DNA of 64,000 bases from Lentisphaerota bacterium (GTDB taxonomy: Bacteria; Verrucomicrobiota; Lentisphaeria; Victivallales; Victivallaceae), in the NCBI GenBank assembly GCA_015061495.1, contig SUWL01000003.1, positions 1-64,000 of the forward strand. The letters are read 5' to 3'. This document shows positions 28,376-38,784 of the stretch, in pieces. The position numbers and the translations under genes were made by a program. The notes beneath the pieces were generated by a model that saw nothing but the letters and a program-made list of their open reading frames with translations, did no database searches and was not told the DNA's origin. Positions within the stretch are counted from its first letter, which is position 1. The number at the start of each line of letters is the position of its first letter.

Positions 28376-29245
28376 ATGAGACAAAAATGTTCAAAGCTTA
28401 TTTATTTGCCGGATCCGCAAATTTATCCCGGTCCTGACGGCGAAGAGGTGAAAAAAGGTGAATTTTATGAGCAATGGAGTGTAAATGACCATTGCCATAT
28501 CTGTGCTGAAGACGGTAAGTGGCACATGTTCGGGATCGCGCACCCGCTGACTTCTGCTCAAGAACCGCATGATGGGGAGTATCAGCTTTTTCATGCGGTA
28601 TCCGATTCACCTCTGGAAAAATACCGTTGCTGCGGAATGATCCTCCCCCCATCGGAAAGACCGGGTGAACGTCCGGAATTCCACTCTCCGACAGTGATTC
28701 ATAAAGACGGTTTTTACTATATGATCTGCGGCCCGGAAGATATCCGGATGTACCGGTCAAAGGATCTTTATCAATGGGAAAAAGTCGGGACGATTTTTTC
28801 CGAGCCGGATTTGAGCGGAGCAAGAGACCCCCAAATCCAAATGGTCAATGGCAGATATCTGTTGACATACTGCATCTACAAGCAGGTGTGTTACCGTTGG
28901 TCTGACGACCTTTTCAACTGGAGTGAACGTCAATTGCTGATGCAGATGCCGGAAAATTTGCATCCGGAGTCTCCTTTTGTTTATTTTTACAATGGCAAAG
29001 TTTATCTTTTTCTCTGCCTCTGGGACGGCGTAAATGATCATGTGCATTTTGAAGACAGCTATCAGAGTATCACCCATGTGTACCGGGCGGATGAATTGCG
29101 GGAAATGAGCAGAAAAGATTTTTACTGTACCTTGCGGGCACATGCTCCGGAAATTTTGAACTGTAACGGTAAAATTTTTATGACCAGTGCCTTTTATCCG
29201 GAAAATGGCATAAACATTATGGAATTGATCCCGTGGAACGATTAA
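28376..29245 (+). CDS. GH43/GH32-like beta-propeller protein (putative glycosidase)
   Basis: 289 aa; FHSPTVIHKDGFYYMICGPEDIRMYRSKDLYQWEKVGTIF; SGARDPQIQMVNGRYLLTYC. Confidence 0.75.
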   Translation: MRQKCSKLIYLPDPQIYPGPDGEEVKKGEFYEQWSVNDHCHICAEDGKWHMFGIAHPLTSAQEPHDGEYQLFHAVSDSPLEKYRCCGMILPPSERPGERPEFHSPTVIHKDGFYYMICGPEDIRMYRSKDLYQWEKVGTIFSEPDLSGARDPQIQMVNGRYLLTYCIYKQVCYRWSDDLFNWSERQLLMQMPENLHPESPFVYFYNGKVYLFLCLWDGVNDHVHFEDSYQSITHVYRADELREMSRKDFYCTLRAHAPEILNCNGKIFMTSAFYPENGINIMELIPWND

Positions 29246-29255
29246 TATAATTGGA

Positions 29256-30275
29256 ATGGTAAAAATGACTGATAAAGTAAAAGTGCTGATTGCCGGATTC
29301 GGTTTTATGGGACAAACTCATTGCGGAAGTTTGTTGAAAGATCCCGCCGCTGACGTTGCCGGCATCATCGATCCCTTTGATCCCGCCGAGAGATTGTCCA
29401 GTATCAAAGGCAACCAACAAACTGTTACTATTACCGCAGATGATATCAGAGATATCCCCCACTACCGGACGCTTGATGAAGCATTGGCTGTTTCAGATGC
29501 CGATGCGGCAGTTATTGCCTTGCCGACGCGTTTTCATACGCAAGCGGTACTGCAGTGCCTGCGTGCCGGCAAAGATGTCTTTGTGGAAAAACCTTTTGCA
29601 TTGACAGTACAGGAGTGTCAGGAAATGGTCGATACTGCCGCTGCTGCCGGAAAAATGCTCGCAGTCGGTTATGTCGTCCGTTCCATGGGACCTTACCGTT
29701 ATTTGCATAATACCGTGAAAAATGGCGGGATGGGCAAATTGAAACTGCTCCGGTTGACCCGGGAAACCGGACAGCCTTCATGGGGCAATTGGCAGGATCC
29801 GGAATTTGTCAAGGCTTCCGGAGGTGCTTTGTTTGATATGTTATCACATGATTTCGACTTTGCCCGCTATTGTTTGGGGGAACCGGAAAAAGTGACTGCA
29901 GTCAAAGAGTTGTGCGGCAATTTCAACGGAAATCTGCTGACAGCCGTATTGGATTTCGCCGATGGGCAGGCGGTAATCAGCGGTGGATTTGTTCAACCGT
30001 CAAGTTATCCGTTTTACAGCGGATTTTCTGCATTTTTTGAAAAGGGAGCCTTGATCGGTGATTGTACCGGGATGCTTAAATGTGCCGATCCGGAAGGAAA
30101 TGTGGAAAATATTGAATTGCCGGTATCCGATCCGTATTTTGATGAGTTGACCGCCTTTGTTGAAGCGGTCACCAAACGGAAAGAATCGTCAATTATTTGT
30201 ACCGGGAATGATGCCCGGAACAGTATCGCGGTCTGCTGTGAAGTCGCCGGGCAAATGAAAGAGTTTGACAAATGA
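29256..30275 (+). CDS. Gfo/Idh/MocA family oxidoreductase
   Basis: 339 aa; VLIAGFGFMGQTHCGSL, AGKDVFVEKPFALTVQECQEMVD. Confidence 0.92.
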   Translation: MVKMTDKVKVLIAGFGFMGQTHCGSLLKDPAADVAGIIDPFDPAERLSSIKGNQQTVTITADDIRDIPHYRTLDEALAVSDADAAVIALPTRFHTQAVLQCLRAGKDVFVEKPFALTVQECQEMVDTAAAAGKMLAVGYVVRSMGPYRYLHNTVKNGGMGKLKLLRLTRETGQPSWGNWQDPEFVKASGGALFDMLSHDFDFARYCLGEPEKVTAVKELCGNFNGNLLTAVLDFADGQAVISGGFVQPSSYPFYSGFSAFFEKGALIGDCTGMLKCADPEGNVENIELPVSDPYFDELTAFVEAVTKRKESSIICTGNDARNSIAVCCEVAGQMKEFDK

Positions 30276-31054
30276 AAACCTGTATGATGTCAAGCACCCT
30301 TACGGGTTCTCCGGAGGAGATCGTCGCGGCTGCCGTCGAGTGTAAAATGTCGGCTGTTGACTGGATAACTTCTGCCGAGGTCGTGGATGCGGCGTATTTA
30401 GGCAGAATAACCAGAGATGCCGGATTGGATGTCGCGGCGTATACCCCGGTGAAATGCGGTGAAATGTTGTCGCTGGATGAATTCAAACGCCTGACTGCGG
30501 ATGCCGTAAAAATGTCTGCTCCGGTGATGATGATCCCGCCATTCGGCCTGCCGGATCAGGTTTCCCGCGAAGAAGACCGTAAACGCTGGACCGAATGGTT
30601 CTCCAGGGCGTTGCCGATAGCACAAGATGCCGGTATTGTTCTTACGTTGGAAGCAACCGGCATGCTCGACAGTCCAATTACAACCGCCGGAGAGGTTCTG
30701 GAGGTACTGCAGGCGGTTCCCGGACTGAAATTGACCCATGACTTCGGCAATATGGTGACTGCCGGGACAACTGTGGAAGAGTGCCGGCAGTTGTACAGCT
30801 ATATTGTGCATATGCACATGAAAGATTGGATTTTTTACGATGAAAATCTTCCCGGTACCTATCCGGTGCGGTGCGGCAAATTTTTCAAGCACGCTGTCAT
30901 CGGGGAAGGGGACATGGATTGGCGCAGTATATGGAATGACTTTGATGATCGTATCAGAAAACTCTATGTGAATCTGGAAATATTTCTTCCTTATTCAGAT
31001 GCACCGCGAATTCCGATCCTCAAACGGGTATCCGAAAGTTTGTTGAATTGGTGA
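30272..31054 (+). CDS. Sugar phosphate isomerase/epimerase (xylose-isomerase-like TIM barrel)
   Basis: 260 aa; LTLEATG...LKLTHDFGNMVTAG...YIVHMHMKDW; overlaps the upstream ORF by 4 bp. Confidence 0.85.
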   Translation: MKTCMMSSTLTGSPEEIVAAAVECKMSAVDWITSAEVVDAAYLGRITRDAGLDVAAYTPVKCGEMLSLDEFKRLTADAVKMSAPVMMIPPFGLPDQVSREEDRKRWTEWFSRALPIAQDAGIVLTLEATGMLDSPITTAGEVLEVLQAVPGLKLTHDFGNMVTAGTTVEECRQLYSYIVHMHMKDWIFYDENLPGTYPVRCGKFFKHAVIGEGDMDWRSIWNDFDDRIRKLYVNLEIFLPYSDAPRIPILKRVSESLLNW

Positions 31055-31091
31055 ATTTTGTAAAAAATACTTTACATTAAGGAAAATTGTT

Positions 31092-31928
31092 ATGTCTGTT
31101 AAAAAACCTGAAATCGGCGTGATGGCTATCGTGGAACAACATGCCAACCCGTTTCCGTGGATCGCCAAACTCGGTATCAAAACTGCTCAAGTGACCGATT
31201 GGCTGATGGAGGAGCTTACTCCGGAAAATGCTGCCGCCGTAAAGCGGCAGATGGCAGAAAACGGCGTGAGTATTGCTGCCTATTGGGCCGGATATACCGG
31301 AGAGATCATTTGGGATAACTACGATGGACCTTTGACCTGCGGTATCGTGCCGCGTGATCAGCGGGAACGCCGGGTGAAAGAGTTGAAACTCGGTGCTGAT
31401 TTTGCCAAAATGCTCAATGCTCCGGCAATCATTACCCATTGCGGTTTTATTCCGGAAACTCCCAGAGATCCGCTGTATAAAGAAACTGTCGATGCCATAT
31501 CTGAAGTTGCCGGCTATTGCCATGATCTCGGTTTGGGATTCTGGTTTGAGTCCGGTCAGGAAACGCCGGTGACCCTGCTTCGTACCATTGAAGATATCGG
31601 TTTGCCCAATCTCGGGGTAAATCTGGACACCGCCAATCTGATTCTTTACGGGCGGGGAAATCCGGTGGATGCTCTGGATGTTATCGGTCCTTATGTGCGC
31701 AATCTGCACGTGAAAGACGGACTTTTTCCCTCCGGCGGCAGAAGTCTTGGCAAAGAGGTGCCTTTCGGACAGGGAAAAGCAAATTTCCCGGAGATTGTCC
31801 GCAAACTGCGTGCATTGGAATTTTCCGGGGTGTTCGCTATCGAAAGAGAAATTACCGGTGAACAGCAGATCCGGGATATCAAAGCTGCCAAAGAAGAACT
31901 TGAACGTTTGATCGAATACTATTATTGA
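31092..31928 (+). CDS. Sugar phosphate isomerase/epimerase
   Basis: 278 aa; LGFWFESGQETPVTLLRTIEDIGLPNLGVNLDTANLI...NLHVKDGLFP...GQGKANFPEIVRKL. Confidence 0.88.
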   Translation: MSVKKPEIGVMAIVEQHANPFPWIAKLGIKTAQVTDWLMEELTPENAAAVKRQMAENGVSIAAYWAGYTGEIIWDNYDGPLTCGIVPRDQRERRVKELKLGADFAKMLNAPAIITHCGFIPETPRDPLYKETVDAISEVAGYCHDLGLGFWFESGQETPVTLLRTIEDIGLPNLGVNLDTANLILYGRGNPVDALDVIGPYVRNLHVKDGLFPSGGRSLGKEVPFGQGKANFPEIVRKLRALEFSGVFAIEREITGEQQIRDIKAAKEELERLIEYYY

Positions 31929-31930
31929 TT

Positions 31931-32833
31931 ATGCTTACCGGCGTTTTATCGGGATTTTTAGCGGCATTTCTCAATGCCGTGGCATTCCTTTTCAGTGCAA
32001 ATTTCTTAAAGAAATACAATTCATCCAGGCAATTACTGGTCGCAGCCCATCTGGTCATGCTTGTTTTATGCATGCCGGCAGCGTGCTTCCTGTATCCGGG
32101 AAAAGTCGTTGACCTCAACCGCTATCTGCTTTATATTGCGGCATGGATGGCAGTCTTTTTTACCGGGCAGTTCTCTTTTTTTACGGCGCTGAAATATATT
32201 GAAGCCAGCCGTCTGTCGTCGTTGTTGGGATTGAAACTTATCGTGCTGACGGTGATTTTTATGATCAGCGCCCGCAACTTCCCGGATGGGTGGCAGTGGC
32301 TGGCGATCATTATTGCCGCCGCAGCAGCCGTGATGATCAATTGGCGCGGACGTGGAAACGTTGACTTAAAAGGTGGGGTGTTTTTATTATTTACCTTGAT
32401 TTGCTATTCACTGTCTGATATTTGTGAAACAGAAATGGGTAAATGCATGCTGGATAGCGGTCATTCGCCGCTGCAAGGAGCGTTTTTTGCCACAACGGTG
32501 GCGTATGTCGCGTTGGGAACTGCGACGCTTCCGGCACTGGTTAAAGTAAAAGTCAACCGGGAACAATTGATCACGGCATTTCCGTATGCTCTGTTGTGGG
32601 TTATTTCTCAAGCGTTCCTGATGATCTGTTTTGCCAGAGTCAATCCGGTATTCGGCAATGTCATTCTTGCCAGCCGTGGACTTTTTTCAGTGATTCTCGG
32701 AGCAATTCTGACTTTATTAACCGGAAGTAAACTTGAGGCAAATCTTTCCGGAATGCAATGGATACGCCGGGGAAGCGCGGCAGTTTTGATGATCGTTGCG
32801 ATCGCGCTGTATTCCTGGGCGGCTGCACGGTGA
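31931..32833 (+). CDS. DMT/EamA family transporter
   Basis: Polytopic hydrophobic protein; downstream of the epimerase genes in an apparent operon. Confidence 0.75.
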   Translation: MLTGVLSGFLAAFLNAVAFLFSANFLKKYNSSRQLLVAAHLVMLVLCMPAACFLYPGKVVDLNRYLLYIAAWMAVFFTGQFSFFTALKYIEASRLSSLLGLKLIVLTVIFMISARNFPDGWQWLAIIIAAAAAVMINWRGRGNVDLKGGVFLLFTLICYSLSDICETEMGKCMLDSGHSPLQGAFFATTVAYVALGTATLPALVKVKVNREQLITAFPYALLWVISQAFLMICFARVNPVFGNVILASRGLFSVILGAILTLLTGSKLEANLSGMQWIRRGSAAVLMIVAIALYSWAAAR

Positions 32834-32851
32834 TCAGAAGCGGGGTGCAAT

Positions 32852-33985
32852 ATGAAATTAAAGGGCAATATAATCAGTGGTCAAACTGCCGGGTACGGAG
32901 AAATCGCAACCGACGGCAATTTGATTGTGAGCATCAAATATTCCGGAGAAATCCAACCGGATGCAGATTGGATCGTTCCAGGTTTTATTGATACCCATAT
33001 CCATGGTATCGGAGATGGAGAAGCCATCGGGGACGGTATCGGAATAATGGCAAAATTCGCTCCGGAAACCGGAATGACCGGTTTTCTTCCCACTTTGGCG
33101 ACGTCCTCGGAGGAATCAACTCTGCAATATTTGCAAACGGTTCGGGACAATATGAGAGAGCTGGACGGTTCTCGTATACTTGGAGCTCATTTGGAAGGAC
33201 CGTTTCTGGAACTCGCTCACCGCGGCGGAATGGATCGCGCGCAGTTGCGCACCCCCGATGCCGGAGAGGTCAAAGCATGGCTGGAGTGTGCCGCCGGAGT
33301 GTTGAAAATTGTCACGATCGCACCGGAACTTGCCGGAGCAGATACCGTGATCCGCATGCTGCATGACAGCGGGATTGCTGTTTCTCTTGGACATACCGGA
33401 ATGGGGGCAGAAGCATTGCCGGCAGCTGTTGACAGTGGTATTTCCCGGGTTTGTCACTTGTTTGATGCCTATGAGGGCAGGCCGGTTGACAGCGGAGTAT
33501 CGCAAGTTGCGCTTGCCGATGCGGTGTTGACAGATGACCGGCTGATGATCGAGTTGATTTGTGATGGTTTTCATGTGCCGTCCGGTCTGGTGCGGCTGGC
33601 GGTACGGGCAGCCGGTGTTGAGCGGATCGTGGCGATCAGCGATGCCATGCCGGGAACCGGCAAGCCGGACGGGATCTATGCTGAACCGGATGGCAGGCTT
33701 TACAAGTTGGAAAATGCCGGGGTGTGCCGCTTCGTTGAACCGCCGCATGAGATCACCGGATCGTGTCTGACCATGAACCGGGCTTTTGCCAATTTGATTT
33801 TCAAGTTCGGTTTTTCTCCGGTTGAAGCGGCGCTGATGACCTCTTGCAATCCCGCCCGTTCAATCGGTTTGGGAGATATATACGGCATGTTGACCCCGGG
33901 ATACACTGCAGATATCGTTGTGCTGGCAAATGATTTGACGACGGTCAAAGAAACGATTATCAATGGTAAAAAGATGTTAGGATGA
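32852..33985 (+). CDS. nagA: N-acetylglucosamine-6-phosphate deacetylase-like amidohydrolase
   Basis: 377 aa; VPGFIDTHIHG, GAHLEGPFL, SLGHTG, CHLFDAYEG, DGFHVP, ISDAMPGTG. Confidence 0.88.
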   Translation: MKLKGNIISGQTAGYGEIATDGNLIVSIKYSGEIQPDADWIVPGFIDTHIHGIGDGEAIGDGIGIMAKFAPETGMTGFLPTLATSSEESTLQYLQTVRDNMRELDGSRILGAHLEGPFLELAHRGGMDRAQLRTPDAGEVKAWLECAAGVLKIVTIAPELAGADTVIRMLHDSGIAVSLGHTGMGAEALPAAVDSGISRVCHLFDAYEGRPVDSGVSQVALADAVLTDDRLMIELICDGFHVPSGLVRLAVRAAGVERIVAISDAMPGTGKPDGIYAEPDGRLYKLENAGVCRFVEPPHEITGSCLTMNRAFANLIFKFGFSPVEAALMTSCNPARSIGLGDIYGMLTPGYTADIVVLANDLTTVKETIINGKKMLG

Positions 33986-34884
33986 TGTGGAGCGATAAAA
34001 TGGACTTCCTGATGCGTAGACTTACTCATGAAGAACAATCAAAACAAGTCTTGCCGCTGTTGGGCGTATGTTTCCCGGCGCATTGGAAAATAATCGCCGA
34101 AACTTGCTGTGAAATGCCCTTTGAAGAAATCTCATTTGGGGCATTTGACGGAGATCTGCTGGTTGGGCATTGCGGATTGGTTCCCCATGATATTCTGGTG
34201 GATGGACAGTGGTATCCGGTCGCTGGAATTGCTTCCGTGGCGGTGGCACCCACGCACCAGAAAAAGGGGATCGCCAAACGTTTATGCGACTATGCTGCAC
34301 GCTGGGCAGCGGAGCAGGGCTTCACTCTGATGCCGTTGTATACAGAATTTTTCCGGGTCTATGAAAGTGCCAATTGGCAGAAATTCCCGATTCCGGAGAC
34401 GGTTGTTGCTGCAGAGCCGTTCGGATGCCGGACGGCAGAGTGGCAGTCCGGGGCTGAATTGAGCAGATCAGAAAAAGCATCCATTGTCAACATCTATGAA
34501 AACGGTGAGAACTTCAATGGTAAGATCCGGCGTTTGATGAGCGGCAAACTTCAGTCCTGGGAACGCATATTCCGCGAAAGCAACAGTTTTGTCTGCAATT
34601 CACAGATGTATGCCGCTGCTGTCGATGGCGTGCTGGCGGAGTTATACTTTTTGCCGGAGGTCACCGATGATGAAAAACGCAACTTCTTTCTCTCTTTGGG
34701 CAATCTGCCATGCTATTTGCCGCCGACAGCGAGTATAAAAAAACTTATGGCAGAGTATCAATGGCAGATCTCCAGTGCAGATGCCATGCATGGTGAAAGA
34801 CCGATGGTGCGGATGCCGCAAACGTCGAACCATGTTTCTGATAAGTTGAATACTCTGTTTTTTGCTCTGTTGGATAAATTCTGA
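33982..34884 (+). CDS. GNAT family N-acetyltransferase
   Basis: 300 aa; VAGIASVAVAPTHQKKGIAKRLCDYAARWAAEQGFTLMPLYTEF. Confidence 0.85.
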   Translation: MMWSDKMDFLMRRLTHEEQSKQVLPLLGVCFPAHWKIIAETCCEMPFEEISFGAFDGDLLVGHCGLVPHDILVDGQWYPVAGIASVAVAPTHQKKGIAKRLCDYAARWAAEQGFTLMPLYTEFFRVYESANWQKFPIPETVVAAEPFGCRTAEWQSGAELSRSEKASIVNIYENGENFNGKIRRLMSGKLQSWERIFRESNSFVCNSQMYAAAVDGVLAELYFLPEVTDDEKRNFFLSLGNLPCYLPPTASIKKLMAEYQWQISSADAMHGERPMVRMPQTSNHVSDKLNTLFFALLDKF

Positions 34885-34900
34885 TCGATTCGGGCGGGTG

Positions 34901-35989
34901 TCACCGGACTTTTTTGAGAATCTTTTCCAGATTATTGGCAATCATGTAAAAGCCCAGATCGGTCTGGTGACAGCCGTCCACGGAAAATTCGTGCCAGTCT
35001 TTACCGGCGATTTTTCCGCCGTCAATAAAGAAGATGTTTTTATCACCGTTCCGACGGCGGCGACGGACCTCTCCACGCTGGAATTTCGCAGATTCTGCCA
35101 AAATTTCCGCCTGAATATTGACATCTCCGGTAATGGGTATTTCCCGGTTGAACCGCAAACTTGACATGACAAAAATCGGAGTTTCCGGATGTGCATCCCG
35201 CAAAATAGAGATAAATTGTTTCAACGTTTTTTTGACGCCTTCCGGTCGGGCATTGGGTTCATAGTCCAGCAGGTAGAGAGCCGGATCATTGATTTTTGCC
35301 AAATATTCTGCGACTTCCGGTTCACCTTTGCCATTGCCGGAAAAACCGAAGTTGAACGCCTGCATATTGAATCTTCTGCCCAGAATATTGGAGTATGACA
35401 TCCCGGGACGGGAAGCACAGCCGCCCTGGGTGATACTGGTTCCGTAAAACACCATTGGGCGCTCATCGCTCCACGGGACAGGGGGAAGGAGTTTTGCATC
35501 CTGGTCGATGCCGATCTCCAGTGATTCAACACCACTGTAAAGCGGCAGGTTGATGGTGTAACTGTTCATCGTGCCGGGCAATTCGCCGATATGCAGGTCG
35601 CTGGTGTACGCATCGCTGTTTTTGTCTGCTCTGCTGTTGCCGATCATAAAGGATCTGCCGGGGTCTCCCATGTAAAGGTCAAAACCTGCCGACCCGACAT
35701 CCGGCATGTGATACATGTGCGAAGACGAGCGCAGCTTTACTCTGACTGCCAGATGCCGGGAGTCCGTCCGGAAATCGATCCTTCCTCCCGAGGTGTGTTC
35801 TGAAAGATAACGTACCCCATCAGATAAGCGCGGATCATCCGGCAAACGGCGCAGTTTTTCACCGGGGCGCGTAAAAGGAAAACCGCTGAGCCGCAATGGC
35901 GGCGTATCAAATGGTATGAAACGCAATTCGCCGGTATCCTTTGCGGCTGCTGCCATTGCTTTATCATACTTGACAACGCGGTTTTTCAT
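34901..35989 (-). CDS. SGNH/GDSL hydrolase with N-terminal beta domain
   Basis: 362 aa; MVFYGTSITQGGCASRPGMSYSNILGRR...DYEPNARPEGVKK...CHQTDLGFYMIANNL. Confidence 0.85.
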   Translation of the reverse strand: MKNRVVKYDKAMAAAAKDTGELRFIPFDTPPLRLSGFPFTRPGEKLRRLPDDPRLSDGVRYLSEHTSGGRIDFRTDSRHLAVRVKLRSSSHMYHMPDVGSAGFDLYMGDPGRSFMIGNSRADKNSDAYTSDLHIGELPGTMNSYTINLPLYSGVESLEIGIDQDAKLLPPVPWSDERPMVFYGTSITQGGCASRPGMSYSNILGRRFNMQAFNFGFSGNGKGEPEVAEYLAKINDPALYLLDYEPNARPEGVKKTLKQFISILRDAHPETPIFVMSSLRFNREIPITGDVNIQAEILAESAKFQRGEVRRRRRNGDKNIFFIDGGKIAGKDWHEFSVDGCHQTDLGFYMIANNLEKILKKVR

Positions 35990-36537
35990 ATTTGTGCTTC
36001 CTTGATAACGTTAGAGGGTTCTTCCAACATCCGGACAGATAGCGTACCGTTTTCAAACCAGCCGAAACTTTTTACTATCGTATTTTTAGGCAGAGAAATT
36101 GATCCGGGGTTAAAGATCGTTATGCCGGAATCCAGTTTTTTTAACTCTGCGACATGGGTGTGACCATGTGCCAACACTGAACCGCCGGAGATTTCCGGCA
36201 GATGAAATTCATTCCACAGGTGACCGTGAGTGAGAAAAAAGCGGTTTTCGCCGCAAATCAATTCTGAATAGTCTGACATGATGGGGAAGTTAAGCAGCAT
36301 CTGATCAACTTCAGCATCACAATTGCCGCGCACGGCGATGATCTGCTCTTTACGGGCGTTGAGCAGTTCCACCACTTTTGCCGGATCGTAGAGATCCGGT
36401 ACTCCATTGCGGGGGCCGTGATAAAGTATATCGCCCAGAATCACAATGCGGTCACTCTTTAAGTTGTCGGCATGTTCAAGAGCCTTTTGCAGCGTTCCTG
36501 CCATACCGTGAATGTCTGAAATAAACATTATTTTCAT
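35986..36537 (-). CDS. yfcE: YfcE-like metallophosphodiesterase
   Basis: 183 aa; MKIMFISDIHGM, GDILYHGPRN, VRGNCDAEVDQ, THGHLW, AHGHTHVAEL, FNPGSISLPK. Confidence 0.9.
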   Translation of the reverse strand: MKIMFISDIHGMAGTLQKALEHADNLKSDRIVILGDILYHGPRNGVPDLYDPAKVVELLNARKEQIIAVRGNCDAEVDQMLLNFPIMSDYSELICGENRFFLTHGHLWNEFHLPEISGGSVLAHGHTHVAELKKLDSGITIFNPGSISLPKNTIVKSFGWFENGTLSVRMLEEPSNVIKEAQI

Positions 36538-37193
36538 AAGGAAAAATCTCCCAATTTGGTTTCTTTGTCAAGACGTTCAAAAAAATCCGCCATAAATGCG
36601 GCTCGTTCAACTGCCATTTTCCGCCCGGCTTCACTGCGCATTTTTCGCGGCAGATAACGGAGTTTTACCAGATATTCCCGATAGGCAGTATCCTCTTTGC
36701 TGTACGCCTCCGCAGCTAATGCTTCTGCTGCGGTATTGTGCAGACGGGCGTTTTCCCTGCCGGCAAAAAGGAATGCTCTGCCAATGCCGGCTGCTCCGAG
36801 AGAATCAAGTTTGTCCGCATCAAATATCAAATCAGCTTCCAGAGTTTGCGGTTCATGTTTTCCCCGGAAACGGTGGGTTTTTACGGCTTCAGCTACCGGG
36901 GGGATCAACTCTTGCGGGAAACCGGATTTCAGCAAAAAATCCGGAACCATTTTTGCTCCGGCAACTGCGTGACATAATCTGCCGCGGCTGGCTTCCTCTT
37001 CCGGTCGGGCGATATCGTGAAGAAGAGCTGACAGCATAACGATTTCCCGGTTCGCCTGCGGATAAGACTCCAGCAGTTTTTCCGCATTGTGCATCACCCG
37101 GCAGACATGATCGAAGTCGTGACATGATCCGGAACGCTCCATCTTTTCCTGAACCATCCGGTACAAGTGTGAAAAATCCCCGTGATACTCCAT
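36534..37193 (-). CDS. HD-domain phosphohydrolase
   Basis: 219 aa; CHDFDHVCRVMHNAEKL...LSALLHDIARPEEE...DADKLDSLGAAGIGRAF. Confidence 0.88.
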   Translation of the reverse strand: MEYHGDFSHLYRMVQEKMERSGSCHDFDHVCRVMHNAEKLLESYPQANREIVMLSALLHDIARPEEEASRGRLCHAVAGAKMVPDFLLKSGFPQELIPPVAEAVKTHRFRGKHEPQTLEADLIFDADKLDSLGAAGIGRAFLFAGRENARLHNTAAEALAAEAYSKEDTAYREYLVKLRYLPRKMRSEAGRKMAVERAAFMADFFERLDKETKLGDFSL

Positions 37194-37195
37194 GA

Positions 37196-37900
37196 TTATT
37201 TTACCGCTTTGATCCAGATGAAACGGGCATCTTTTGCCCGCAGAGAGAGTTGAGTATCCATCAGTTTTATCCGGATCAAATCACCGAATGGCGCAGTTCC
37301 TTCGTATTGAACCTGCGCCCCGGGAACCAGTCCCATGTCGGCAAATTTCTTTATGCCCCGCAGATTTTCGGAAATAAATACCACCTCTGCCAAACTGTTT
37401 TTGGGGAGTTTGTCAAGAGAGATCAATTCGTTCTGCTCAACCGTTATGCGGGGCATTTCGCTGGCGAGATAGTCCCGCAAGCCGCGGCAGTCTTCTCTGG
37501 ATTCGACAGCTTCGATCAAAGCGGTCATCCGGGAAGTGATCGGTTCGCCGATAACATGCTCGATGCGGCACGCAGCGGCATCCGCCTGTTCCGGTTCGAT
37601 TTTAAGCAATCCGGAAAAAAAACGGCGGAAAGCCTCGTGTCTGCGGCGTATGACCGCCGCCTTCGCCGAACCGCTCTCTGTCAAACGGACCGGTGTGTGG
37701 GAGCGGTAAACCACCAGATCTCTTGCCGCCAGCGCCTGCAACGCATTGGTGACCGACGGCATGGATACATTCAATTTGGTTGCGATATCCTTGGTGTGCG
37801 CATGTTCGTCTTTTTCAAGGATCTCGGCGATCGCTTCCAGATAATCTTCCAAGCTGCCGGAGATCGGAACTTCCTGTTTTGCCATAAACGTATTTCCCAA
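37196..37900 (-). CDS. DtxR/MntR family metal-dependent regulator with FeoA-like domain
   Basis: 234 aa; SLEDYLEAIAEILEKDEHAHTKDIATKLNVSMPSVTNALQALAARDLVVY and C-terminal GIKKFADMGLVPGAQVQYEGTAPFGDLIRIKL. Confidence 0.9.
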   Translation of the reverse strand: MGNTFMAKQEVPISGSLEDYLEAIAEILEKDEHAHTKDIATKLNVSMPSVTNALQALAARDLVVYRSHTPVRLTESGSAKAAVIRRRHEAFRRFFSGLLKIEPEQADAAACRIEHVIGEPITSRMTALIEAVESREDCRGLRDYLASEMPRITVEQNELISLDKLPKNSLAEVVFISENLRGIKKFADMGLVPGAQVQYEGTAPFGDLIRIKLMDTQLSLRAKDARFIWIKAVK

Positions 37901-37986
37901 AAAGTTAAATGATTCAAAGTCCGTTGATAATATACTATCCGGTCAATGATTTTGCAAGTGGCAAATCATAAAATCCCGGCAAACTG

Positions 37987-38480
37987 TCACGCCAGATTTA
38001 CGGTTATTTGCCGCGAGGCGGCGGTCAGCAGTTTGATGAATCGTTCGCTGTTTTCTTTTATATACACTTCTGCCCCGGAAATGCTGATCCCGGCAATACA
38101 TTTGCCTTTGGCATCCAGAATGGGGACTGCAATGCAAAAAATCCAGTCTTCGTGTTCGCAATTATCTATTGCGTAACCTTGCCGGCAGATTTTTGCAAGT
38201 TCCTGCCGCATGGCAGTCTCATCGGTGATAGTTGTCGGTGTGAAAATCTGATACTCCATCCCGGAAAGCAGTTTTTCCTGAATATCCCGCTGAATACACC
38301 AAATGCTTTGGAGTGCATCGATTTTGCCGGTAAAAATGCTTCACCGGAACAAATCGTCGGAGCCGGAACCGGCATCGGCAGCTCATTATACCATCCCGGT
38401 AAAAAACTTGATAATATCCGAAATGATTGCCGGACGTTAGTCGAACTGATAAAAATAGCAATTGAGGAGTAAAAATGAAA
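37987..38480 (-). pseudogene. Remnant of an IclR-family regulator (effector domain only, frameshifted, no HTH)
   Basis: Frame 1 ...ELPMPVPAPTICSGEAFLPA then frame 2 KIDALQSIWCIQRDIQEKLLSGMEYQIFTPTTITDETAMRQELAKICRQGYAIDNCEHEDWIFCIAVPILDAKGKCIAGISISG; IclR effector-domain pattern split by a frameshift. Confidence 0.7.
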
Positions 38481-38711
38481 CGACTTGGATTGTTTTGTTC
38501 TGCAAGCGTGTTATTTTCTGTTTGTCCGTGACAGGTAATTTACGCAGATAATGTAAAAGGTGAAACCGTTTCCACGGGATGCAGACCATCCGGTGACAAC
38601 TTTGCAAAAAGGTATAGATTTACTCAAAGATGCGGCAGACTTTCAATACAGGCAAAACCTGCCGTGATGCTTATTCCGGAGTGCGCTGACAGCACTGAAT
38701 ACGCAAAGTGA
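38475..38711 (+). pseudogene. Short secreted-protein gene interrupted by in-frame UGA in its signal peptide
   Basis: GAGGAG RBS, ATG at 38475; MKRLGLFCSASVLFSVCP*QVIYADNVKGETVSTGCRPSGDNF...STEYAK* stays in the same frame either side of the TGA. Confidence 0.4.
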
Positions 38712-38784
38712 TTCAGAAATAACCTATTCACAAGTATCAGTTGAAAAAATTCCGAGTGATCTTGTGCAAGAGCTTGCCGTCCGC

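Noticed and set aside
38475-38711. In-frame UGA as selenocysteine
   Set aside because: The UGA falls in a signal-peptide-like segment with no SECIS-like hairpin recognised and no known selenoprotein similarity; decay is simpler.
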